Assembly: GCA_033557465.1 (NCBI GenBank)
Contig: CM066035.1
Coordinates: 902,565,309-902,629,308 of the forward strand
From: Ichthyophis bannanicus
Lineage: Eukaryota > Chordata > Amphibia > Gymnophiona > Ichthyophiidae
Length of the DNA: 64,000 bases
Reading direction: 5' to 3'
Both the position numbers and the translations under genes were made by a program. The notes beneath the pieces are model-generated. The model worked only from the letters and a program-made list of their open reading frames with translations, ran no database searches and was not told where the DNA came from. Positions within the stretch are counted from its first letter, which is position 1. Each line of letters opens with the position of its first letter. This document shows positions 20,741 through 31,737 of the stretch, in pieces.

Positions 20741-20909
20741 ATAGTACACTGGAGGCTGATGGGAGATACTAGCAGGCTATATCCAGTGATGTCATGACTT
20801 TGACATGCCCAGTCTCTTAGCTGCAGGAAGAGGTGCACAACCCAGAGGTAGAGGACTAAACTGTCGTCACTCAAGGAATGACAATTACCAGGTAAGTGTA
20901 ATTTCTATA
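20741..20909 (+). repeat. Right ITR of the third-family DIRS
   Basis: It is the inverse of 15224-15356 with an outer extension of about 40 bases. DIRS E gag sequence resumes after about 20910. Confidence 0.83.
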
Positions 20910-21322
20910 TATTTTCCGCAAGATGGCCCCAGTGTCCCCAGTAGCTTCCTGCGCCACTGACCCTCCGCCTCTGGGGTCCCCCACAACCCCAGCGTCACTC
21001 TGAGCAAGGCTCCCCCGAAAGGGTACAGAAGAAGACAACCTCGAGGACCCTGTCGGGGGCTCCGGACAAGCGTGACCATTCTCGCGCTCTGTCCCTTAGC
21101 CCTCCTCAGCAGTCCCTGGAGTTGGAGCGGCCCTGAAAGGTACCCCGTACAGATATGGAGGCCTCCAGCGATGACGTCCGGTCTCCTGAGGGTCGTCCCG
21201 GCAAGGACCCCCTCTCTTCCTTGACGCCCGACCCGGTTACCCTGGTGTCGACGTTGCAGGGCCCCACTTCTGAGTGGGAAGCTCAAATGCTAGCACTGGA
21301 GCAATTTCATATCTTCTGCCCC
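20910..21322 (+). pseudogene. DIRS E gag, middle part
   Basis: It is Ser/Pro-rich gag sequence (APVSPVASCATDPPPLGSP) with stops and frameshifts. It is comparable to 43560-44000 of DIRS D and ends at LALEQFH, where LINE X begins. Confidence 0.65.
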
Positions 21323-22191
21323 ATCAGCTTCTTCTGATTCCTTTCCACTGCCCTGTGGTGTCCCTCAGGGATCCGTCTTAGCACCTCTCCTCTTCAACAT
21401 ATTCCTGGCACCATTGGCACTATTAGTTCAACAGTTTGGTATTTCTGCTTTCTATTACGCTGACGATTTGCTCCTTCTTCACCACACTTCCCCTCTTCAT
21501 CCTGATCTTGTCCCACTCAACTCCTGTCTTTCTGCTGTTGCTAACTGGCTCACTATAAACTGTTTGCACCTAAATCTAACAAAAACATTAGCCATCTGGT
21601 TCACTTATGGTAGCCCTCCCCCACTGATCACTCCCTCCTTTTCTGACTCACCCATTCCTCTTGTTTCGAGTTTCCGCTATCTAGGTGTTTTCTTCGATTC
21701 TGACCTTTCTTTTTGTGCTCACATCTCCCACGTTACTAAAACCTCCTTTTTCTTTCTTCGCCAGATCCGAGCTATCCGTCCTTTTCTTACCCCTCAAGCT
21801 CTCACCACCCTTCTTCTTTCTTTGGTTATGTCACGCGTCGATTTCTGCAACTCAGTTCTGGCTGGGCTTCCTCTTTCACAATTACATTGCCTCAAACGTA
21901 TTCAAAACACCGCCGCACACCTTATTTTTCACTCTTTACTCCGCGATCATGTCACTCCCCTCTTTCTTCACCTTAACTGGCTTCCCCTCCAATTTCGCAT
22001 ATGCTACAAAGTCCTCACACTGGCCCACCAAGTATTATACAATCACACCCCTCAATACCTGGCAGATCTACTCTAATTCCATACTCCCACTCGTTCACTT
22101 CGATCATTACACATTAACCGCCTTCACCTGCCCTCTCCATCACATGCCCACTTACAATCTACACACTCCTCTGATTTCTTGCCTACCCATA

Positions 22192-24030
22192 AGAACGTAA
22201 GATATGCCATACTGGGTCAGACCAAGGTCCATCAAGCCCAGTATCCTGTTTCCAACAGTGGCCAATCTAGGTCATACGTACCTAGCAGTATCCCCAAAAG
22301 ACAAAGGTTCCACAATGCTTGTATTGGGTCAAGCATTAATATCCTGGGTCCCTTTTTAATAATGGTTTATGGACCTTTCCTCCAGGAACTTGTCCAAACC
22401 TTTTTTAAACCCAGCTACACTATCAGCTCTTACTACATCCTCTGGTAACAAATTCCAGAGTTTGATTACACGTTGAGTGAAAAAATATTTTCTCTTATTT
22501 ATCTTAAATAGTTTACCCTGTAGCTTCATTGCATGTCCCCTAGTCTTTCTATATTCTGATAGCGTAAACAATTGATCTACGTTTACCCGTTCCACTCCAT
22601 TCATTAATTTATAGACCTCTATCATATCTCCCCTCAGCCGTCTCTTTTCCAGGTTGAAGAGCCCTAACCTTTGTAGCCTCTCTTCATAGGAGTAGCCTTC
22701 CATCCCCTTTACCATTTTGGTGGCTCTTTTCTGTACCTTTTCTAATAACGCTATATCCTTTTTAAGATACGACGACCAGAATTGCACACAATATTCAAGG
22801 TGCGGTCATACCATGGAACGATACAGAGGCATTATAATATCCTTTGTTTTATTTTCCATTTCTTTCCTTATGATACCTAGCATTCTATTTGCTTTATTGG
22901 CCGCCGCTGCACACTGGGCGGAGGGTTTTAACATGTTATCCACGATGACTCCTAAATCTTTTTCCTGGGTGGTGGTTCCCAATGTGGAACCTTGCATCGT
23001 GTATCCATAGTGTGGGTTGTTCTTTCCTAGGTTCATAACTTTGCACTTGTCCACATTAAATTTCATCTGCCATTTGGATGCCCAGTCTTCCAATTTATCC
23101 AGATCCTCCTGCAGTTTTCCACAGTCCTCTTGGGTTTTAACAACTTTAAACAGTTTTGTGTCCTGCAAATTTGATAACCTCACTCGTTATTCCCTTTTCC
23201 AGGTCATTTATGAATATGTCAAAAAGCAGTGGACCCAGTACAGATCCCTGGGGTACTCCACTAGTCACCTTTTTCCATTGGGAAAATTGGCCATTTAGCC
23301 CTACCCTCTGCTTTCTATCTTTTAACCAGTTCCCGAGCCACAATAGTACACTGCCTCCTATCCCATGACTTTTTAGTTTTGCCAAAAGTCTCTGGTGAGG
23401 GACCTTGTCAAAGGCTTTCTGAAAGTCCAGATACACTATATCAACTGACTCACCTTTGTCTACCTGTTTATTCACACCTTCAAAAAAACATATCAGATTA
23501 GTGAGACAAGATCTTCCTTGTCTAAAGCCATGTTGGCTGTCTCCCATTAGGCCATGACTATCCACATGCTGTGTAATTTTGTTCTTTATAATGGTTTCTA
23601 CCATTTTCCACAGTACTGATGTCAGGCTCACTGGTCTGTAATTTCCTGAATCACCCCTGGAACCCTTTTTAAAAATTGGCGTTACATTAGCAATCTTCCA
23701 ATCTTCAGGTATTACAGATGATTTTAATGAAAGTTCACAGATTACTAATAGCAGGTCTGCAATCTCATATTTCAGTTCTTTCAACACTCTTGGATGTATA
23801 CCATCCGGTCCAGGTGATTTGCTACTATTCAGTTTATCAAATAGTTGTAATACATCTTCCTGGTGTAGCGATATTTCTCTCAATTCCTCTGCAGTATCAC
23901 CTTTAAATACCACTTCGGTCTTGGGTAACATCCCTACATCTTCCTCTGTAAAGACCGAAGCAAAGAATTCATTCAGTCTCTCTGCTATAGCCTTGTCTCC
24001 TTTTACTGCCCCTTTTACCCCGCTGTCATC
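22192..24030 (-). mobile_element. CR1-type LINE fragment
   Basis: Minus-strand frames at 23146-23931 (261 codons), 22806-23183 and 22356-22787 encode a CR1-like RT: SPGPDGIHPRVLKEL, GNYRPVSLTSV, HGFRQGRSCLTNL, VYLDFQKAFDKVPH, SGVPQGSVLGPLLF, then the C-terminal region to LDKFLEER. The frames break at the FADD active-site box, where two bases are missing (about 23165-23172). The 3' end at 22192 has CATAAGAACGTAAGATATGC. It lies inside LINE X. Confidence 0.9.
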
Positions 24031-24217
24031 TCAGACTCGTACAACACTATCCCACCTTCAAGAGAGATCTAAAAACACACCATTTCTCCATTGCTTTTGA
24101 CCTCCCTTCCCCTTTTGTGTGAAGCCCTCCTCTTCCCCCTTTCTCTCACTCCTCTTCTCTTTAGTCCTGTATATTTAAATGTCTTGAGTGCTTTCCTATC
24201 ATACTTTGTAACTTCCT

Positions 24218-24377
24218 TTCTCCAGGACCAAGCAGGAAGTCAGTCCTCACTTATGGGTGACATTGGCGCCGATGGAGCCCCCGTGCGGAGCATTTCCCCA
24301 GCTTTCTACGAAAGCCTTTGGGAATACTGCACGCATGCGCGGTCCCCTTCCTGCCTAAAGGTGCCATCTTGCTCAGT
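24218..24377 (+). repeat. Left ITR of DIRS A
   Basis: It is the inverse of 29782-29935, for example GCATTTCCCCAGCTTTCTAC against GTAGAAAGCTGGGGAAATGC. Confidence 0.9.
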
Positions 24378-24628
24378 CTTTCTTTTTCTGTGGAGCCCAT
24401 CGGACGTCTGTCCTTGTCACCCGGAAAAGTTTATGTTTTTTCTTGTGATTACTTCGCCCTTTTTCTCCGGTTCGATGCCGGTTCCCCTTCCCGCTGGGTT
24501 CGGTACACCAGTATCGAGCCCGTCTTCTATTTTTCAGTTTTTGCCCTTCATGGCTGGCGTTTGCGCCCTTTTTTTGCTTTTCCCTGGAAGGCCGGTCCTT
24601 TGACCTCGCAGGGGCCCTTTTTTCCCCG

Positions 24629-26446
24629 ATGGCTTCCAGTGGTTTCAAAAAGTGTGATCGGTGCAAGAAACTGATGTCTCTCACTGACACACACGACTGC
24701 TGCCTTCGGTGTCTAGGCCCGGATCATGATCCTATGATCTGTGGCCCGTGTGGCAAAATGGTCCACCAAGGCACTCCGAAGCCGTCAGCATCAGAAAGAG
24801 AGGATTTTTTCGGACTCTGCCTCCGGCCGTGCCCGGACCTCGTCTGAGGCCTCGACGTCTCGGGAGTCTGATCCCGAGCATCACCGGGGTTCCTCGGACA
24901 GGGGGTCCCCCGATCAGGAACGTAAGAGGAAGAAACGGCTTGTGAGGGCGGCGTCGGAAGAGGTCCCTGGTTCCTCGAGAGCCAGGTCTAAGACCCTCGA
25001 TCGCTGCCCCGGGCCCTTGGAAAAGGAGAAACCGTCCAAAGTGCCTCGCGTGGAGCCAGAACCCGTCGGACGCATAAGTCCTGTGGTCCTTGTGGACTCT
25101 CCTCCGAGGGAGCCGTCGTTGGGTCCGGTGCCGCTGGGGCCCGAGTTGGTAGCTGCTGAGTCTCCTGAGCTTGGACTCAGGCTCAGCCTTGGAGTGCAGA
25201 CTGTCTACCTTCATGGATCAGCAGTGGGTACTGATGGCCAGCCTCGCTGGTGCATCTGCTCCGACCACCGGGACATCGACGTCGAAGTTGACCCCGGAGA
25301 CCGAGCCGATACTCGAGACCATGAAGGCTCGAAGTCGTCCTCGGTCACGGTCACCCTCGACCTCCCGCTCGGAACCGAGGGTGTCGATGCCGGTGCCTTC
25401 GGCATCAGGGCGGGTGCCACTGAGACCCACGCGGTCGGAGCCCCCCGACTCCTCCTCAGATGAGTCCGCATGGGAAACAGAGGATGAGGAGTCCCCCGAT
25501 ACTTTTCGGACTCACCGCAGTCCGAGCCCCGGAGTAGGGTCCCCACCGGAGGACACCAGGTTCTCGGAGTTCGTCAGGGACATGGCCAAGGCGTTGGCGA
25601 TTCCCGCGGACCCCGAGGAGGAGCTTGAGGCCCTCCAGTATGACTCTCCTCTGAAGGAGACATTTACTGTGCCAGTCCCTCCGATGCTGGAACGTCTCCT
25701 CTTCCGGATGTGGGAGGCACCGGCCTCGGCGCAGGTTTTAATAAAGCAAGCGAGTCGATTCTATCTATCGACTCTGTAAGAGCCCTGGATTCCAGAAGGC
25801 GCAGCTGCCGCACCATTCCATGGTGGTGGAATCGGCCATGCATCGTCTGAAGAGCCAGAAGATGCACTCTGTGGTGCCTCCCGGCAGGGAGGCCCGGAAC
25901 CTGGATGCTTTCGGCAGAAAGTGCTTCCAGGGCTCGATGCTTGCTTGCCGTGTCCAGTCCTACCAGCTGTACATGGGCATGTACCTGCGAGACCTGGCGA
26001 AAGAGCTTGCCGGGTTCTCTGCTGGCCTCTCCAGGGAACCTTTGCAGAGGTTCCAGTCTTTGTTCTCAGGAATCCGGGACTGCTCGAAGTTCATGTCCCA
26101 AGCAGCCTACAATGGCTTCGAGGCCTCGGCTCGTGTAGCGGCAGCCGGCATCGGAGCCCGACACCAGGCATGGCTGCAGTCATTGGACCTCGAGCCCTGG
26201 GTGCAGGACAAGTTGGTCGATGTCCCTTGCCGAGGTGAAAACCTTTTTGGCAAACCCATGGCCGAGAAGGCGGCTGAGCTCGAAACTGAGCACCTGACTA
26301 GGACAAGGCTGTCCAGGAAAACCTCTGCCCCTTCTCACAAAAAGAAGGGCTTGGGTAAAAAGTCCTTTTACCTGAGAAAGGCGCCTGCCTATAAACCTTT
26401 CCCTCAGTACCAGGCCTCCCCAGCAGGGTCAGCAGGCCAAGGGTAG
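24629..26446 (+). pseudogene. DIRS A gag, frameshifted
   Basis: It begins MASSGFKKCDRCKK with cysteines at 9, 12, 25, 28, 38 and 41, plus CLGPDH. One extra base near 24758-24766, compared with DIRS B, breaks the frame. A further break occurs near 25740-25779. The conserved domain reads FSEFVRDMAKALAIP (about 25567), LPHHSMVVESAMHRLKSQKM (25808-25867), NLDAFGRKCFQGSMLACRV and PCRGENLFGKP (about 26226). The Ser/Pro-rich middle contains repeated charged motifs. It ends four bases before the pol ATG. Confidence 0.85.
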
Positions 26447-26450
26447 GGAC

Positions 26451-28436
26451 ATGGGCCCCGTAGGCAGAAGACCCCCAAGCCTCTGGCTCCTGCTCCTCCT
26501 CAGCAGGGAGGGGTTTTTTGACTCCCTCATCATAGTCTCTCCACCTCTGCTGCCCCATTCCTGCACAGAAGGTCGTCTAGCCCTGTTTGCCCACAGGTGG
26601 CCACCCATTACAGGGGATGCTTGGGTATTGAGCATAGTCAACAGAGGCTATATGCTCCATTTCCAGCAGTTACCCCCTGCATACTTCCCAGGAGAGCCTC
26701 TAAGGCCTCCTCTGCACACAGACCTCCTCCTCCAAGAACTTCCAGGTCTGCTTCTGGACAGGGCGGTGGAGTCTGTACCTCCTCGCCTACAGGGGCACGG
26801 TTTCTACTCCAGGTACTTCCTCATGCCAAAGAGAACCGGTGGCCTCGGGCCTATTCTAGACCTCAGGAACCTCAACAAGTTCTTGGAGAAAGAAAAGTTC
26901 AAGATGCTTATTCTTGGGACACTTCTGCCCTACCTCCAGCAGGGAGATTGGCTATGCTTCTTGGATCTAAAGGATGCGTACACTCACATCCTCATTCATT
27001 CAGACCACAGACAGTACCTCAGGTTCACTGTGGGAGGAAACCATTACCAGTACAGAGTACTGCCTTTTGGCCTCACCTCCGCCCCAAGGGTCTTTACAAA
27101 GTGCCTAGCTGTGGTGGCGGCCTACTTGAGGAATCAAGGTGTTTTTGTCTTCCCCTATCTGGACGACTGGCTTATCAGGGGTCAGACGTACCAGGAGGCC
27201 AGGCAGGCTACCTCTCAAACTGTAGCACTCCTTCAACACCTAGGCTTTGTCATAAACTTCGCAAAGTCCACTTTGCTCCCCTCCCAGAACCTAGAGTTCA
27301 TAGGGGCGCGGCTGGACTCCTTGCAGGCAAAGGCTTACTTGCCAGAAGACAGGGCTCAAAGGCTCATGGAGTTGGCATCCCGGTTTCTCCGCATGCCAAG
27401 GGTTTCTGCCTGACTCTGTCTACAGCTCCTAGGCCACATGGCGTCGACAGTACATGTGACCCCCAATGCCCGCCTCCACATGAGGTCTGCACAGTGGTGC
27501 CTCAGAGCTCAGTGGACGCAGGCCATAGGGAACCTCGCAGACAAAGTAAGGGTGTCCAGACCCTTCCTGAATTCCCTACAGTGGTGGCTACACCCCCCCC
27601 CGCCCCAACTTCAGGGAGTGCCTTTTCAGCTGCCTGTCTCCACAGTGGTGTTGACGACGGATGCCTCCTTGCAGGGCTGGGGTGCACATTGTCTAGGAAG
27701 GTGCACTCAGGGCCTGTGGTCTCCATGGGAGGCCGCGCAACAGATCAACCTACTAGAACTGCGGACTATCCGTTTGGCCCTCAAGGCCTTTTCTCACACT
27801 TTAGCTCACCAGTCTGTTCTGGTTCAGACGGACAATCAAGTGGCCATGTTCTATGTGAACAAGCAGGGGGGCACGGGCTCCAGACACCTGTGCCAGGAGG
27901 CACAGGCCCTGTGTTCCTTTGCACTCAGGCACAACATGTTTCTCAAAGCTGTGTATCTTCCTGGCCAGGAGAACTTCCTGGAAGACAGGCTAAGCAGGAT
28001 TCTGCAGCCCCACGAGTGGCAACTGCATCCGTTGGTGGTGCAGAAGATTTTTCTGAAGTGGGGACTTCCATCCATAGATCTCTTTACCAGTCCCCTGAAT
28101 CATCAGTTACCCAGGTTCTGTTCCAGGAAACTGCACCCCCTGAGGTTAGCAGCGGATGCCTTCCTGATTTCTTGGTCCCAGGACCTCCTATATGCTTTTC
28201 CTCCCATGCCTCTGGTGGCCCGAACATTGTTCAAGATTCTAAGGGACAAGGCCTCGGTACTTCTGGTAGCTCCCAGATGGCCGAGGCAGCCCTGGTTCCT
28301 GCTTCTGCTTCAGTTAGCAGTGGACACACCTCTGTCTCTGGGGTGGCAACCCGATCTTCTCTCTCAGGATCAGGGTTCCCTTCTGCACCCCAATCTCAAA
28401 TCTCTCAATTTGATGGCCTGGAGGCTGCAAGGGTAG
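26451..28436 (+). pseudogene. DIRS A pol: reverse transcriptase, RNase H and DAM-like methyltransferase, one in-frame stop
   Basis: A single frame holds the order known for DIRS pol. RT has FYSRYFLMPKRTGGLGPILD (about 26806-26865), catalytic LDLKDAYTHI (about 26960), LPFGLTSAPRVF and the active-site box PYLDDWL (27150-27175). RNase H has TTDASLQGWGAHC (about 27650), INLLELRTI, VQTDNQVAMFYVNKQGG (about 27825) and EDRLSR. The DAM-like methyltransferase has SIDLFTSPLNHQLPRFCSR (about 28070), DAFLISW, LLYAFPP and VAPRWPRQPW. One TGA at 27411-27413 interrupts the frame between RT and RNase H, where DIRS B has VSARNFLRLLGHMA. Otherwise it is well preserved. It would copy element RNA into DNA. Confidence 0.88.
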
Positions 28437-28472
28437 TGTTGGCTCCCTGGAGCTTGCCTCAGGAAGTGGCTC

Positions 28473-29465
28473 TTGGCCTCTAGGAAGCCATCCACCAGGA
28501 AAACTTATGCCCTGAAATGGAAAAGATTCTCCTTGTGGTGTCAGCAGCGCAAGGAAGATCCTTTCGCCTGCACTGTACCAGTTGTGCTTCAATACCTGCT
28601 GCACTTGTCCACTCAGGGCCTTAAGTCCAATTCGGTTTGGGTCCACCTCTCTGCTCTGGCAGCTCACCACTATCTGGTGGAAGGACACTCTTTGTCGGTT
28701 CATCCCTTGGTGTCCAGATTTCTCAGAGGCTTGCTATTGCTCAAGCCTCCTCTCCGTCCACCGGCCCCTGAGTGGGAGTTGAATGTGGTCTTGCAACAAC
28801 TGACTCGCCCACCTTTTGAGCCGATGGCTACATGTCCTCTACGCTTCCTTTCTTGGAAGACTCTCTTCCTAGTAGCCCTTACCTCGGCCAAATGTGTGAG
28901 TGAGCTTCAGGCCCTGGTCTGTGACAGGTTTTACACTCGCTTCTATAGGAACAGGGTAGTCCTTAGGACTCATCCTAAGTTCCTCCCAAAGATTGTCTCC
29001 TCTTTCCATCTCAACCAGGAGGTGGTTCTTCCAACGTTCTTCCCTAGGCCCCATGCCAGCCGGGCTGAAACAGTCCTGCATACCCTGGACTGTAGGAGGG
29101 CCTTATCCTTCTACCTTGAACGTACGCAGGGGCATAGGAGGGTTACTCAGCTCTTTGTATCTTTTGACCCTAATAACTTGGGGTTACCTGTCTCCAAGCG
29201 TACCTTGTCCATCTGGGTGGCTGACTGTATCACCTGGGCTTACAGGGCAGCTGACCTTCCCTTGCAGGGTCGGGTCATGGCCCACCGTGTCAGGGCAATG
29301 GCTGCCTCAGTAGCTCATCTCCGCTCTGTACCATTGGCAGACATCTGCAGGGCTGCAACTTGGTCCTCAAGCCAGACTTTTGCGGCCCATTACTGCCTGG
29401 AGAGGGAGTCCTGTAGGGACAGTGCTTTCGGTCAGGCAGTGCTCCGGAATCTCTTTGAGGTATAG
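28473..29465 (+). CDS. DIRS A tyrosine recombinase, open frame but catalytic Arg replaced
   Basis: 330 codons remain open. The N-terminal SAM-like DNA-binding part (STRKTYALKWKRFSLWC, LQYLLHLSTQGLKSNSV) precedes the catalytic part. In DIRS B the first catalytic Arg is in TSARRVSELQAL; here the passage reads TSAKCVSEL, so residue 141 (codon 28893-28895) is Cys. The H-x-x-R box (AHRVR) and the end WSSSQTFAAHYCLE with the presumed nucleophile Tyr are present. About eight bases are missing upstream (near 28462) relative to B, which removes the normal N-terminal extension. It would integrate circular element DNA, but loss of the Arg should inactivate it. Confidence 0.85.
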   Translation: MASRKPSTRKTYALKWKRFSLWCQQRKEDPFACTVPVVLQYLLHLSTQGLKSNSVWVHLSALAAHHYLVEGHSLSVHPLVSRFLRGLLLLKPPLRPPAPEWELNVVLQQLTRPPFEPMATCPLRFLSWKTLFLVALTSAKCVSELQALVCDRFYTRFYRNRVVLRTHPKFLPKIVSSFHLNQEVVLPTFFPRPHASRAETVLHTLDCRRALSFYLERTQGHRRVTQLFVSFDPNNLGLPVSKRTLSIWVADCITWAYRAADLPLQGRVMAHRVRAMAASVAHLRSVPLADICRAATWSSSQTFAAHYCLERESCRDSAFGQAVLRNLFEV

Positions 29466-29599
29466 GCAGCTCCTACCCTAAAGCCCTCTGGTTGGGCTAC
29501 CGGTGGGGGTATGTTTCAGTGAAATCCTTTCTCTGATGCTGCGGCTAGAGGGAGCTCATTTTTCAGCTCTGGGTCCCCGGTAGCCTGAAGCTGGGGAGT

Positions 29600-29698
29600 C
29601 CCATAAGTGAGGACTGACTTCCTGCTTGGTCCTGGAGAAAGAGTAGTTACTCACCTGTAACAGGTGTTCTCCAGGAGCAGCAGGAATCAGTTCTCACA
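29600..29698. repeat. ICR of DIRS A
   Basis: Its reverse complement matches the right end (29911-29969) joined to the left end (24218-24260), including GTAACTACTCTTTCTCCAGG across the joint. That joint is found nowhere else in the element. Confidence 0.9.
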
Positions 29699-29781
29699 AC
29701 CCTCCCTCCTCCCCTGGGAGTTGCAGTTGTACATAGTTTATTTTTACATTTTTTTTGTGCTGTCTTTTAGCTATGTCATCT

Positions 29782-29969
29782 GACTGAGCAAGATGGCACC
29801 TTTAGGCGGGAAGGGGACCGCACATGCGTGCAGTATTCCCAAAGGCTTTCGTAGAAAGCTGGGGAAATGCTCCGCACGGGGGCTCCATCGGCGCCGATGT
29901 CACCCATAAGTGAGGACTGATTCCTGCTGCTCCTGGAGAACACCTGTTACAGGTGAGTAACTACTCTTT
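29782..29969 (+). repeat. Right ITR of DIRS A
   Basis: It is the inverse of the left ITR with about 30 extra outer bases beginning at the palindrome CACCTGTTACAGGTG. Confidence 0.9.
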
Positions 29970-30006
29970 CCTTTTCCGGCTCATTGGCCTCTCCTGTACA
30001 TTTATT

Positions 30007-30170
30007 TTCCCAGGACCAAGCAGGAAGTCAGTCCTCACATATGGGTGACATCGGCGTCGACGGAGCCCCCATGCGGAGCATTTCCCCAGCTTTCAAAGAA
30101 AGCCTTTGGGAATGCAGGCACGCATGCATGGTCCCCTTCCCGCCCAAAGGTGCCATCTTGCTCAGTCTGC
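30007..30170 (+). repeat. Left ITR of DIRS B
   Basis: It begins CCAGGACCAAGCAGGAAGTC and is the inverse of 35062-35190. Confidence 0.9.
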
Positions 30171-30419
30171 TTTTTTCCGCAGAGCCCTATGGATGCCTGT
30201 CCTTGTCACCCGTGAAAAAAGTTGATTTTTCCTGCGTTGGGTCGAGTTTTTCATCGGTTCGACGTCGGTTCCTTTCCCGCCTGGACTCAGTACACCGGTG
30301 CCGAGCCCGCATCTCTCTTTTTCGGTTTTTGTCGTTAGAGACTGCGTTCGCGCCTTTTTCCTTTTCCCTTTTCCCTGGCAGCCCAATTTTTTTATCTTGC
30401 AGGGGCCCTTTTTCCCCTG

Positions 30420-31737
30420 ATGGCTGCCAATGGCTTTAAGAAGTGTGATCGGTATAAGAAACTGATGTCTCTCACCGACACACACGACTGCTGCCTCCGG
30501 TGCTTGGGTCCAGACCACAATTCTACGGTCTGTAGTCCCTGTGGCAAAATGTCTTCCAAGGCAGTGCGGAGCCGTCAGCACCAGCGTGAGAGGATCTTCT
30601 CCGAGTCTGCCTCTGGACGTGTCCGGACTTCGTCAGAGGTCTCGACGTCTCAGGAGTCTGACCCCGAGCATCGTCGGGGCTCCGCTGAAAGGGAGTCCCC
30701 CTCGAGGGAGCACCGAAGGAAGAAGAAACCCACGAGGGCGGCATCGGTGGACGCTCTTGGCTCCTCGAGGGCCAGGTCACATAGTCCCGATCGCCGTCCC
30801 GGGTCTTCGGAGTCGGAGAGGCCTGCCAAGCATCCTTGTGTAGAGTCGGAGGCCCCGAGTCACGTGAGTACTATAGTCCTCGTGGACTCTCCTCCGGGGG
30901 AGCCGACGTCGGGCCTGGCACCGTCGGGGCCCGAGTCGGAGGCTGCTGGGTCTCCTGAGCTCGGACTCAGGATGACGGCCTTGGAGAGCAGATTGTCTGC
31001 CGTCATGGAGCAGCAACGGGTGCTGATCGCCAGTCTCACTGGCGCATCTGCCCCGACCACCGGGACATCGACGTCCAAGTCGACCCCGGAGACCGAGCCA
31101 ATCCTCGAGACCATGCGAACTCGAGTCGATCCTCGGCCGCGGTCACCCTCGGCCTCCCGTTCGGGACCGAGGTCGTCGACGCCGATTCCCTCGGCTTCTG
31201 GGCGGATGGCGTCGGTGCCCGCACACTCTGAGCCGCTCGATTCCTCCTCGGAGGAATCGGCATGGGAGACTGAGGAGGAGGAGTCCCCTGACACCTTCCG
31301 GACTTGGTGCATCCCTTCGGACTCACCGGGCTCCGAGCCTCGGACTAGGTCCCCCTCCCCGGAGGATACTAGGTTCTCGGATTTCGTACGGGACATGGCC
31401 AAGGCACTGGCATTCCTGGTGGATCCCTAGGAAGAGCTGAAGAGCTCGAGGCTCTGCAGTATGACTCTCCTCCCAAGGAGGCCTTTACTGTCCCGGTTCC
31501 TCCGATGCTGGAGCGGTTGTTCTTCCGCATGTGGGAGGCGTCGGCCTCGATGTCAGTTCTAAGCAAGCGGGTCGATTCCATCTATCGAGTCCACAAGAGC
31601 CCCGGGTTTCAGAAGGCACAGCTACCGCACCATTCCATGGTGGTGGAATCGGCCATGCATCGCCTGAAGAGTCAGAAGATGCACTCCTCGGTGCCTCCCG
31701 GCAGGGAAGCCCGGAACCTGGATGCCCTCGGTAGAAA
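30420..31737 (+). pseudogene. DIRS B gag, N-terminal and middle part
   Basis: The ATG at 30420 opens a 336-codon frame with the same cysteine set as DIRS A (KKCDRYKKL has Tyr for the second Cys), CLGPDH and CSPCGK. It is Ser-rich to about residue 300 and stops at the TAG near 31428-31430. The frame resumes one register away at 31505 (MLERLFFRMWEA, SPGFQKAQLPHHSMVVESAM). The loss of one G near 31835, relative to A, shifts it again into the frame of the next entry. Confidence 0.85.

Larger units (their letters stand above)
15224..20909 (+). mobile_element. DIRS of a third family (decayed), inserted in DIRS E gag
   Basis: The left ITR (15224-15356) is the reverse complement of 20741-20860. The right ITR has extra outer bases ending ACCAGGTAAGTGTAA. 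An ICR lies at 20305-20400. The ends and the ICR follow DIRS rules but the sequence is unrelated to the other DIRS here apart from the CAGGTAAGT-like end. The interior is degenerate. Near 19670-19760 a YR-like passage (VALIARCS..RVSEF) is readable, and NHYCLNVLAVKDA (about 20195-20235) matches the catalytic-tyrosine end of YR. RNase H may be represented near 18370. Confidence 0.75.
24218..29969 (+). mobile_element. DIRS A: full-length autonomous-type element, broken
   Basis: The left ITR is 24218-24377, gag 24629-26446, RT-RNase H-methyltransferase 26451-28436, YR 28473-29465, ICR 29600-29698 and right ITR 29782-29969. It is about 5.75 kb and is the most complete DIRS in the window. It inserted in the 3' UTR of LINE X, only 37 bp before DIRS B. 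There are no clear flanking duplications, as expected for recombinase-mediated insertion. Confidence 0.9.

Noticed and set aside
26597..28483. 628-codon ORF overlapping DIRS A pol
   Set aside because: Wrong register of pol (runs of Ser/Gly/Pro without motifs) except for its last 60 or so codons, which are the normal start of the YR frame.
30860..31402. 180-codon antisense ORF opposite DIRS B gag
   Set aside because: Shadow frame of Ser/Glu-rich gag with symmetrical codons; no domain.
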